64,000 nt of DNA from positions 62,001 to 126,000 of the forward strand of contig NZ_JAIELN010000004.1 in NCBI RefSeq assembly GCF_019753045.1, written 5' to 3'. The notes under the pieces are model-generated. The model was not told the origin of the DNA. It ran no database searches and saw only the letters and a list, made by a program, of their open reading frames with translations. Of this stretch, positions 57,375 through 64,000 are shown one piece after another. The position numbers and the translations under genes are program-made. Each line of letters starts with the position of its first letter. Position 1 is the stretch's first letter. The stretch is from Hyphomicrobium sp. GTDB lineage: Bacteria > Pseudomonadota > Alphaproteobacteria > Rhizobiales > Hyphomicrobiaceae.

Positions 57375-59093
57375 ATGGCAAGCGTCGAAACGGGAACTCT
57401 CGCCGGTCGACAGACGGCAGGCATTACTGGAGCGGAGCGAAAGGTCATTTTCGCGTCTTCGCTCGGCACGGTTTTCGAGTGGTACGACTTCTACCTTTAT
57501 GGCTCGCTTGCGACCATCATCGCCGCGCAGTTCTTCTCGCTGAAAGATCCGGCGGGCGACTTCATCTACAATGAATCGACGCGCAACATCTTCGCTCTGC
57601 TCGCGTTCGCTGCGGGCTTCATCGTCCGGCCGTTCGGCGCCATCATCTTCGGACGAATTGGCGATCTCGTCGGGCGGAAAAACACCTTTCTTGTAACGAT
57701 CCTGATCATGGGCCTGTCGACCTTCGTCGTCGGCCTGTTGCCGAGTGCAACGTCGATCGGCATCGCGGCGCCGATCATTCTGATCGTGCTTCGTCTGCTG
57801 CAGGGCCTGGCGCTCGGCGGCGAGTACGGGGGCGCTGCGACCTACGTTGCCGAGCACGCTCCGACCGGACGGCGCGGCCTGTATACGAGTTGGATCCAGA
57901 CTACGGCGACGCTCGGCCTATTCCTGTCGCTCGTCGTCATCCTAGGGGTCCGTACCATCGTCGGCGAGGAAGCATTCAAGGAATGGGGCTGGCGCATTCC
58001 GTTTCTGGTCTCGATCCTTTTGCTCGGCGTCTCGGTCTGGATCCGTCTGTCGCTGTCGGAATCGCCGGCCTTCAAGAAGATGAAGGAGGAGGGCAAGGGC
58101 TCGAAGGCGCCGCTGACCGAAAGCTTCTTCCACTATCCCAACAACAAGTACGTTCTCTTAGCGCTGCTCGGCCTCGTCGCCGGCCAGGGTGTCGTCTGGT
58201 ACACGGGCCAATTCTATGCGCTGTTCTTCCTGCAGAGCATCCTTAAGGTCGACGGCTACACCGCGAATCTTTTGATCGCGTGGTCGCTCTTGCTCGGCAC
58301 GTTTTTCTTCGTGTTCTTCGGGTGGCTGTCCGACAAGATCGGCCGCAAGCCAGTGATCCTCGCCGGCTGCCTGATCGCCGCTCTCACCTACTTCCCGCTC
58401 TTCAAGCTCCTTGCCGAGACGGCCAATCCGGCGCTCGCTCATGCAATTGAGACCGTGCAGGTGAAGGTCGTAGCCGATCCAGCCGAATGCGGTTCGCTGT
58501 TCAATCCGGTCGGCACACGCAAATATACGACCGCTTGCGACAAGGCTCGCGACTGGCTCTCAAAGGCGTCGGTCAAGTACACGACCGAGGCGGGAGCCGC
58601 TGGTCAGCCGGCCAAGGTTGTGATCGCGGGCAAGGAAATTGCTGCTGCCGATCTTGAGAAGGTCGTTGGCGATCCGAAAGACAAGATCACGGTCGGAAGT
58701 CAGGCGATCACTGAAGCGGGCTATCCGACGGCAGGTGACGCAAGCATCGTGAAGTTGTCCAATCCGTTCGACATCTTCAACCCTCAGGCCGGCACTGTCA
58801 TCGGTATCCTGTTCATCCTGGTGCTCTATGTCACCATGGTCTACGGGCCCATCGCGGCAGCGCTGGTCGAGCTCTTTCCGACCAAGATTCGCTACACCTC
58901 GATGTCATTGCCTTACCACATCGGCAATGGGTGGTTCGGCGGCCTTTTGCCTGCCACCGCCTTCGCGATGGTGGCCGCGACAGGAGACATCTACTACGGC
59001 CTCTGGTACCCGATCGTGGTCGCAGCGGCGACGGCCGTGATCGGTTTCCTGTTCATTCCGGAAACGAAGGATCGGGACATCCATACGATCTGA
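57375..59093 (+). CDS. MHS-family MFS transporter with large extracytoplasmic insert
   Basis: The 572-residue protein has MHS signatures: SLGTVFEWYDFYLYGSLA, IVRPFGAIIFGRIGDLVGRK and GLALGGEYGGAATYVAEHAP. Such proteins take up organic acids, proline or betaine with protons. Between two C-terminal membrane helices is an insert of about 120 residues (about 370-490) with two cysteines, absent from ordinary members of about 440 residues. The ATG at 57375 follows GGGGGGAG. It is not in an operon. Confidence 0.9.
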   Translation: MASVETGTLAGRQTAGITGAERKVIFASSLGTVFEWYDFYLYGSLATIIAAQFFSLKDPAGDFIYNESTRNIFALLAFAAGFIVRPFGAIIFGRIGDLVGRKNTFLVTILIMGLSTFVVGLLPSATSIGIAAPIILIVLRLLQGLALGGEYGGAATYVAEHAPTGRRGLYTSWIQTTATLGLFLSLVVILGVRTIVGEEAFKEWGWRIPFLVSILLLGVSVWIRLSLSESPAFKKMKEEGKGSKAPLTESFFHYPNNKYVLLALLGLVAGQGVVWYTGQFYALFFLQSILKVDGYTANLLIAWSLLLGTFFFVFFGWLSDKIGRKPVILAGCLIAALTYFPLFKLLAETANPALAHAIETVQVKVVADPAECGSLFNPVGTRKYTTACDKARDWLSKASVKYTTEAGAAGQPAKVVIAGKEIAAADLEKVVGDPKDKITVGSQAITEAGYPTAGDASIVKLSNPFDIFNPQAGTVIGILFILVLYVTMVYGPIAAALVELFPTKIRYTSMSLPYHIGNGWFGGLLPATAFAMVAATGDIYYGLWYPIVVAAATAVIGFLFIPETKDRDIHTI

Positions 59094-59115
59094 CGGTCGA
59101 TTGCGGGTGCACTCC

Positions 59116-59261
59116 CGTCATCCTCGAACGGGCGAGCATCGCGAGGCTGTTCGGGGATCCAGCGTAAAGCGCGCCGAAGGCCCGATATTGCGTCTTCGAC
59201 GACTCTTACGCTGGATCCCCGGCCTTCGACGCAGCTTCGCTGTGCTTGGCCGAGGATGACG
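59116..59261. repeat. Long nested inverted-repeat element
   Basis: CGTCATCCTCG (59116-59126) pairs with CGAGGATGACG (59251-59261). Inside, GGGGATCCAGCGTAA (59153-59167) pairs with TTACGCTGGATCCCC (59206-59220). Non-palindromic sequence lies between. It fits the intergenic mosaic elements common in Rhizobiales and lies between convergent genes. Confidence 0.75.
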
Positions 59262-59277
59262 AAGGGCGGGCGACTGA

Positions 59278-60375
59278 CTACGCGGCGTGGCGGCGTGGGC
59301 GGCCGCCTGCGATGGCGATGCCGGGTTTGGGCGCGATGGCGGGGCCGCCATCGGGCCGGCGTTTGCGGCGCCGGCGGCCGGATGGCGGCTCGGCATTGGC
59401 CCAGCCGTACGCGAGGATCGTCATCAACGCCGAGGCCGCGAAGAAATAGACGCCCGGCAACACGCGGGCTTCCGTATAGCCCGACGAGTTGACGTAGAAG
59501 ATCATCAGCGCCAGCACCATGACGTCGGTCATCGAATAGCGGCCGATCCATTCCATCGTTGCGAACGACTTTCGGCGGAAATCATCCGGCATGTCGTGCG
59601 CGGTGATCAGCGTCAGCAGATAGAAGAGCTTCAGGAACGGGAAGAAGACGGATACCGCGAACACGATGGCGCAGAGGAAGTATTCGTTGTTCTCGAAGAG
59701 CGCGTACATGATCGTCAGGATCGAATGCTCGTTCGTCCAGACGTAGACGGTCGTGAAGCGGATCGTCGGCAATATCAGGCCGAGCGCGAAGAATACGGTC
59801 GCGAGAATGATCAGGAAGCTCAGCGCGAAGTTGCGCCAGCCCGATGTCCGGGTCGCGTGGCCGACGTCGGGCTGAGGAATGACGGGGACGAGTTCGGGCG
59901 CCGCGGCCATCCCGTCAGTGCGGATCCAGGCGTAAGAGAGGATCATCAGCATGACGGCTGCCGTGAAGAAGTAGACGCCGTTGAGGCTCGAGGCATCGTA
60001 GACGCCTTGGCTCTTGATGAAGAAGATCGTCAGGGCAAGCACGAGCACGTCGTGCATCGACCATTTGCCGAGCCATTCGAGCGCGCGCAGGCGGCTCTGG
60101 TGGCGTACGATCTCAGCCGGGGGCAAGGTCGAGACGAGCAGCAGGTAGAGAAGCTTCGTCACCGGCAGCAGAATCGAGAAGATCAGGACGATCAGTCCCA
60201 GGAACGTCTGGCCGTCGTGCAGGAGGACGCCCACAGTCGAGAGGAGCGAATGCTCCGTCGTCCAGAACGAGAAGGTCGTGAGCTTCAGGATCGGCATCGT
60301 GATGCCGAGCGCGAGACAGACACTGGCGGTCAGGATGGTCAGCGAGAGAATGAAGCGCGTGCCGCCCAGCCACAT
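59278..60375 (-). CDS. PqiA-like membrane protein, internally duplicated
   Basis: The protein of about 365 residues has two similar halves, each with four membrane helices and matching motifs: LTTFSFWTTEHSLLSTVGVL / FTTVYVWTNEHSILTIMYAL and LGKWSMHDVLVLALTIFF / IGRYSMTDVMVLALMIFY. This is the paraquat-inducible protein A fold, linked to lipid transport with MCE proteins; no MCE gene is adjacent. A basic C-terminal tail follows. The ATG at 60375 is a choice; a longer frame runs to 60513. Confidence 0.82.
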   Translation of the reverse strand: MWLGGTRFILSLTILTASVCLALGITMPILKLTTFSFWTTEHSLLSTVGVLLHDGQTFLGLIVLIFSILLPVTKLLYLLLVSTLPPAEIVRHQSRLRALEWLGKWSMHDVLVLALTIFFIKSQGVYDASSLNGVYFFTAAVMLMILSYAWIRTDGMAAAPELVPVIPQPDVGHATRTSGWRNFALSFLIILATVFFALGLILPTIRFTTVYVWTNEHSILTIMYALFENNEYFLCAIVFAVSVFFPFLKLFYLLTLITAHDMPDDFRRKSFATMEWIGRYSMTDVMVLALMIFYVNSSGYTEARVLPGVYFFAASALMTILAYGWANAEPPSGRRRRKRRPDGGPAIAPKPGIAIAGGRPRRHAA

Positions 60376-60527
60376 GACCTGCACTATCCGGCTCCTGTTG
60401 CGGCCACGGAAAGCCGTTCCGCCATTCTCGGGAGGCAGCACTTCCGTTCGGCAAAATTGAGACAGCGGCCGGTCAAGCCGAAGCGGTGCGGTGCTGGTAA
60501 GGAAAGAGAGCACAGTCAGGAGGGCTC

Positions 60528-61607
60528 ATGACCGATCCAGCGAAGTTTGCGCCGAACGGCAAGCCGCGGGCGCGAGGCTTAGAATTGCCGATGCCGGGGG
60601 TGCCAGGGCCTCTCAACGCCATCACCGATGTCGCGGGCGTGACGGTCGGATATACGACGCTTCGCAACAATGGGGGCGCCGTACATACGGGCGTCACCGC
60701 GATCCTGCCGCGCGCACCGGCCGATCTCTTGCACCCCGTCTGGGCGGGCGTCTTCTCGATGAACGGGAACGGCGAGATGACGGGTGCCCACTGGGTGCGC
60801 GATGCGGGGTGGTTCACCGGGCCGATTACGATCACCAATACGTTTTCGGTCGGTCTTGCGCATCACGCCACGCTGAAATGGATGGCGAAGCGCTTTCCTT
60901 CGCTCGGGGAAGATCTCTGGGCGCTTCCGGTCGCCGCCGAGACCTATGACGGGTATCTGAGCGACATCGCAGGCTTTCACGTCAGCGAAGAGCACGTGCT
61001 GGCGGCGATCGAGGCGGCGCGGTCCGGGCCGGTTGCCGAAGGTTGCGTCGGCGGCGGCGCGGGAATGATCGCTTATGAATTCAAAGGCGGGACGGGAACG
61101 GCCTCGCGGCGCACGTCAACGCGTCTTGGAGAGCATACAGTCGGTGTGCTCGTGCAGGCCAATCACGGCATCCGGCCTTGGCTGACGGTCTGCGGCAAAC
61201 CGGTGGGGGAGGCCTTGCCGGGCGAACGGGTCTACGAGAACGAGCGCGGGTCGATCATCGTCATCATCGCCACAGATGCGCCGTTGTTGCCGGGGCAGCT
61301 CGAACGGCTGGCGCGGCGGGCGTCGATCGGCATCGGGCGGGGAGGAACTCCGTCAGGCAATTCTTCGGGCGACATCTTCATGGCCTTTTCGACAGCGAAC
61401 GATCCGGGGCAATTGCCGGAGCCTGCTGCGCTGACGTTCACCGCCGTCAGCAACGACGATCTCGACGCGATTTATCTCGCCGTCGTGGAGAGCGTCGAAG
61501 AAGCGGTGCTGAATGCGATGCTCGGCGCGGAGACCACCACGGGCAAGCACGGCCGGGTCGTCGAGGCGATCGACGCCGAAAAACTAAAAGCGCTCGTGCT
61601 TCAATGA
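60528..61607 (+). CDS. P1-family aminopeptidase (DmpA/BapA type)
   Basis: The 359-residue protein belongs to the Ntn-type, self-cleaving P1 family: NAITDVAGVTVGYTTL, GNGEMTGAHW and the cleavage/nucleophile site GTPSGNSSGDIFMAF. Members remove N-terminal residues from short peptides and D- or beta-amino-acid amides. There is no signal peptide. The N-terminus is complete and the start has AGGAGG upstream. Confidence 0.92.
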   Translation: MTDPAKFAPNGKPRARGLELPMPGVPGPLNAITDVAGVTVGYTTLRNNGGAVHTGVTAILPRAPADLLHPVWAGVFSMNGNGEMTGAHWVRDAGWFTGPITITNTFSVGLAHHATLKWMAKRFPSLGEDLWALPVAAETYDGYLSDIAGFHVSEEHVLAAIEAARSGPVAEGCVGGGAGMIAYEFKGGTGTASRRTSTRLGEHTVGVLVQANHGIRPWLTVCGKPVGEALPGERVYENERGSIIVIIATDAPLLPGQLERLARRASIGIGRGGTPSGNSSGDIFMAFSTANDPGQLPEPAALTFTAVSNDDLDAIYLAVVESVEEAVLNAMLGAETTTGKHGRVVEAIDAEKLKALVLQ

Positions 61608-61657
61608 AGCAGCGAGCGCTTTGATCGTTATGCCGATATGGGCGTCCGAGGAACGCC

Positions 61658-62002
61658 TCAGGCGTGCTGATGGGAGTGGGGAATGCCCTTCTCGCAGATG
61701 AGGTCGTGGAGCTCACCCGCGGAGTACATTTCGCGCATGATATCGCAGCCGCCGATGAACTCGCCCTTCACGTAGAGCTGCGGGATCGTCGGCCAATTCG
61801 AGAACGTCTTGATGCCCTCGCGAACGCCCTGATCTTCGAGCACGTTCACGTCCTTGAAGGGCACGCCGAGATGCTCGAGGATCTTCACGGCGGTTGCCGA
61901 GAATCCGCACTGAGGGAACTGCTTTGTGCCCTTCATGAACAATACGACATCATTGTCGGCGATGGTTTTTGCGATGGTATCCTTGACCGGATCAGAGGCC
62001 AT
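61658..62002 (-). CDS. grxD: Monothiol glutaredoxin, Grx4 type
   Basis: The 114-residue protein has the active site FPQCGFSATAVKIL, with FMKGTKQFP before it and TIPQLYVKGEFIGGCDI after it. Grx4 proteins carry [2Fe-2S] clusters, often paired with BolA, and pass them on in the cytosol. The bolA gene is 82 bp upstream on the same strand, which fits a functional pair. Confidence 0.96.
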   Translation of the reverse strand: MASDPVKDTIAKTIADNDVVLFMKGTKQFPQCGFSATAVKILEHLGVPFKDVNVLEDQGVREGIKTFSNWPTIPQLYVKGEFIGGCDIMREMYSAGELHDLICEKGIPHSHQHA

Positions 62003-62084
62003 CCTGAGGCTCCTTATTGGTGGCGAGGCAGCCCAAACGGCGCACCCGCTTCGTTTCGAGATGTGGGCGAGACGGGCCGTTTAG

Positions 62085-62321
62085 TCAATCGGGCGGAAGC
62101 GCAGTCGTCAGCTGCAGCGCGTGCAGGACGCCGCCCATATTGCCGCCCAGGGCGTCATAGACCATCTGGTGCTGTTGAACGCGGCTTTTGCCTTTGAAGG
62201 CGGCCGAAACGACGTGAGCAGCCCAGTGGTCGTTGTCGCCTGCCAGGTCCTTGAGCACGATCTGGGCGTCGGGAAAGCGGGTTTTTATCATCCGTTCGAT
62301 GTCGGCCGCTGGCATTGGCAT
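62085..62321 (-). CDS. BolA-family protein
   Basis: The 78-residue protein is a complete small BolA fold (ERMIKTRFPDAQIVLKDLAG, HVVSAAFKGKSRVQQHQMVY). A conserved His in RVQQHQMVY can be a cluster ligand. It is probably the partner of the Grx4 encoded next on the same strand, for Fe-S trafficking or iron sensing. The ATG at 62321 or 62315 is possible. Confidence 0.93.
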   Translation of the reverse strand: MPMPAADIERMIKTRFPDAQIVLKDLAGDNDHWAAHVVSAAFKGKSRVQQHQMVYDALGGNMGGVLHALQLTTALPPD

Positions 62322-62440
62322 TTACGTGCACTCCGGTTCGTAGCAGGGGGGTTGTTTCGCTCAGCGATCATTGCCCCGTTCGATCAGGTAGGGCAAGCCT
62401 TGCGATCAGCCAATCTTATCGAATTGTCACGCGATTGCGA

Positions 62441-62470
62441 TTGGACGTTATCAAGGGGCGTAGCTATGTT
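62441..62470 (+). promoter_or_regulatory. Candidate pqqA promoter
   Basis: TTGGAC (62441-62446) and TATGTT (62465-62470) are spaced 18 bases apart, 48 bp before pqqA. The hexamers are imperfect but isolated from other genes. Confidence 0.4.
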
Positions 62471-62517
62471 TCTTGTTATTGGGAACGTCAAGTTCCTGAA
62501 GTCTAATGGAGGACACC

Positions 62518-62607
62518 ATGAAGACCTGGACCAAGCCCGCAGTTCGCGAGCAGGAAGTCGGCCTGGAAGTTACGTCGTATCTTCCGGCTGAGATCGACCT
62601 GATCTGA
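62518..62607 (+). CDS. pqqA: PQQ precursor peptide PqqA
   Basis: The 29-residue peptide begins MKTWTKPAVREQEVG and contains the LEVTSY core in which Glu17 and Tyr21 are the residues joined to make pyrroloquinoline quinone. TGGAGG sits 6-7 nt before the ATG and a strong terminator lies just after it, so it is a one-gene unit. pqqBCDE are not in the window. PQQ serves methanol dehydrogenase in methylotrophs. Confidence 0.93.
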   Translation: MKTWTKPAVREQEVGLEVTSYLPAEIDLI

Positions 62608-62632
62608 GTCGATACTGCGTTGTTGAATTCGA

Positions 62633-62667
62633 ACGCGGCGGCAGGAAATCTGCCGTCGCGTTTTTTT
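62633..62667 (+). terminator. Rho-independent terminator of pqqA
   Basis: ACGCGGCGGCAG, loop GAAAT and CTGCCGTCGCGT form a 12-bp stem with one G-T, followed by TTTTTT. It is 25 bp after the pqqA stop codon. Confidence 0.9.
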
Positions 62668-62690
62668 GTGCGTAGATATCTCTGAATACA

Positions 62691-62726
62691 GAGACACCCG
62701 CTGCAGGCAGACGCAGCGGGTGTCTC
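62691..62726 (-). terminator. Terminator hairpin of the DUF2147 gene
   Basis: GAGACACCCGCTGC (62691-62704) and GCAGCGGGTGTCTC (62713-62726) form a perfect 14-bp stem with an 8-base loop. It lies 42 bp beyond the stop of the minus-strand gene at 62768. The plus side also has CTTT. Confidence 0.8.
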
Positions 62727-62767
62727 TCTTTGGCCGAGGAGGGGGGAACGCCTCGGCTAGTGCGAGC

Positions 62768-63601
62768 CTACTGCTCGCAATCGATGGTGACCTTCACCCA
62801 GGGAAGATCGAGCTTGCATTTTCCGGATTTGGTTCGCGTCAGGACCTTGTCCAGCTGCAAGTCTCCAATCTTCATTTTGCCGAGAGCGCCGCCGATGTCG
62901 TCGGCTTTGCCTTCGTCGCTGGCGTGGTCATTCTTTGCCGTATCGGCCGTCGCTTCAGATGACGACGGCGCGGGCGCTTTCGTTTCATCGGATTTTTGCG
63001 CATCCGCAGCAGGAGCAGCAGCCGGTGAAGCGGGCTCGGCGCTCGCTTCCTTGGCTGCTGTCGACGGACCTTCGGCCGGCGCAGCCTTCGGGGCAACAGG
63101 AGCCGCAGGCTGAGCTAATGCAGCGGTCGCGACATCGGGCTTCTTGGCTGCGGGCGTATTGGCCTTTGCATCGTTCTGGTTATCGGGCTGGCCGCAAAGC
63201 TGCAAATCTTGCGGCGCGCGCTTCCAGATCATTGTCTTCGACAGGAACTTCATGCCGGCGTAACCGAGGACCTTGAGGTCGCCGTTCGCGAGCGGCGTCA
63301 GCTCGACATTGTATTTGCGGCCGCGTTCCGGCGAATAGATCCATCCGTTGTCCCAGCGGCCGCCGCCCATGGGGGCAACGTCACCGATGATTTGCTTGCC
63401 GCATCCGTCTGCGTCAGCTGACGATTGTACCCAGACGACATTGCCGCAAAGCATGTCTCCGCAAGGCTTGATTTCGACCGCACCGCGGCCGGTATCATTC
63501 AGCCAGATGCCTGTTGGGTCGGAAGCTGCCGATGCGCTCCCGGAGACGACCGGCATTAAAAAGGCGACGAACGCCGATGCGATGTATTTTCCTGCGCGCA
63601 T
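62768..63601 (-). CDS. DUF2147 secreted protein with long linker
   Basis: From the ATG at 63601 (AAGGGATC upstream) this is 277 residues: a signal peptide (about 1-27), then a DUF2147 beta-barrel-like domain (about 28-135: TGIWLNDTGRGAVEIKPCGD and GYAGMKFLSKTMIWKRA). A Pro/Ala/Lys/Glu linker of about 90 residues follows, and a short C-terminal unit ends KLDLPWVKVTIDCEQ. The linker and tail are not part of ordinary DUF2147 proteins (about 130-150 residues). Confidence 0.85.
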   Translation of the reverse strand: MRAGKYIASAFVAFLMPVVSGSASAASDPTGIWLNDTGRGAVEIKPCGDMLCGNVVWVQSSADADGCGKQIIGDVAPMGGGRWDNGWIYSPERGRKYNVELTPLANGDLKVLGYAGMKFLSKTMIWKRAPQDLQLCGQPDNQNDAKANTPAAKKPDVATAALAQPAAPVAPKAAPAEGPSTAAKEASAEPASPAAAPAADAQKSDETKAPAPSSSEATADTAKNDHASDEGKADDIGGALGKMKIGDLQLDKVLTRTKSGKCKLDLPWVKVTIDCEQ

Positions 63602-63905
63602 GACATGATCCCTTCGGTGAATGATCTGGTTCGTTTCATCTCTCGGGTCTTTTTGCCCTAAGCCTTCCAGGAACGATGTTCCGGAGGAGACAACCCGTTT
63701 CGGATCGGACGCCAATATTTTGGTATCGCTGTGCGGAATTTCCCGAACGGGCATGAAACGATCTTAGAAGCTCTAGCGTACCGGATTGTGTGAGACCAAA
63801 AAACATCGGCGCCCGTTGAAGCGTCGACCGGTCGCACTGTCCGCCCGGCGCTTCAATTTTTCGCATCGAAGTGCCGTTTTAGCTTTCAAAACAGGAGTTT
63901 TCCCG

Positions 63906-64000
63906 ATGATGAAGCCATTTCTGGCCGCGACGATGCTTGTCCTATCGGCCTCGGTTGTGTTCGCAGCTGACGACCTCTCGACGAAGGAAATGAGGGATAA
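63906..64000 (+). CDS. Secreted protein, cut by the window end
   Basis: The ATG at 63906 follows CAGGAG. The visible 31 codons give MMKPFLAATMLVLSASVVFA, a clear signal peptide, then ADDLSTKEMRD. The protein continues beyond the window, so its family cannot be judged. Confidence 0.6.
   Translation, partial: MMKPFLAATMLVLSASVVFAADDLSTKEMRD

Overview
This 64-kb chromosomal window comes from an alphaproteobacterium, most likely an order Hyphomicrobiales methylotroph close to Hyphomicrobium (inference). The grounds are an alphaproteobacterial CckA kinase, a Cys-free S4, a one-cysteine DksA, a eukaryote-like NADP isocitrate dehydrogenase, a formaldehyde-activating-enzyme homologue and a free-standing PQQ precursor peptide gene (pqqA). 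There is no phage, insertion sequence or CRISPR array.

Region 1 (1-15.7 kb) is housekeeping: a YkgJ cysteine-cluster protein, ssb, a deleted cation-efflux pseudogene, OmpW, an FNR-boxed Crp/Fnr regulator, gyrA, a PRC-barrel protein, cytochrome c, coaD, an alkyltransferase-like protein, two cyclophilins, DUF423, queA, an alpha/beta hydrolase and tgt. queA and tgt together supply queuosine tRNA modification. Region 2 (16-24 kb) starts with tRNA-Lys(UUU). After a 650-bp gap comes a tight four-gene glycosyltransferase operon whose two large enzymes carry N-terminal FD..YYL..NPDV-type repeat modules.

Region 3 (24-42.3 kb) is mixed and accessory: a flavin reductase, a slipin, small secreted proteins (one split by a 7-bp duplication), a MASE1-PAS-GGDEF-EAL protein, an EmrAB-like pump with a divergent TetR regulator and three operator-like palindromes, a large AsnB, a repeat lipoprotein, a MoxR ATPase, DksA and a FliO-like protein. 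Region 4 (42.4-64 kb) holds cckA, a Fae homologue, two paralogous secreted proteins, recA with a LexA-like box, alaS, icd, a DUF433-like/TrmJ fusion, rpsD, an MHS-type transporter, a PqiA-like protein, a P1 peptidase, a grxD/bolA pair, pqqA with its own terminator, and a DUF2147 protein.

The most unusual signal is a family of at least eight intergenic hairpins. Most sit 5-14 nt after the stop codon of the gene they follow (YkgJ, ssb, cckA, recA, a small secreted protein, rpsD). Their core is shared (a CTCCCCTCCGGGGAG-type inner hairpin followed by GCCGGC), but their outer arms differ at every locus and remain self-complementary, including G-U pairs. Other notable points are a Tgt lacking three of its four usual zinc ligands, a Fae homologue lacking the catalytic His, and unusual residues in the GyrA quinolone region.
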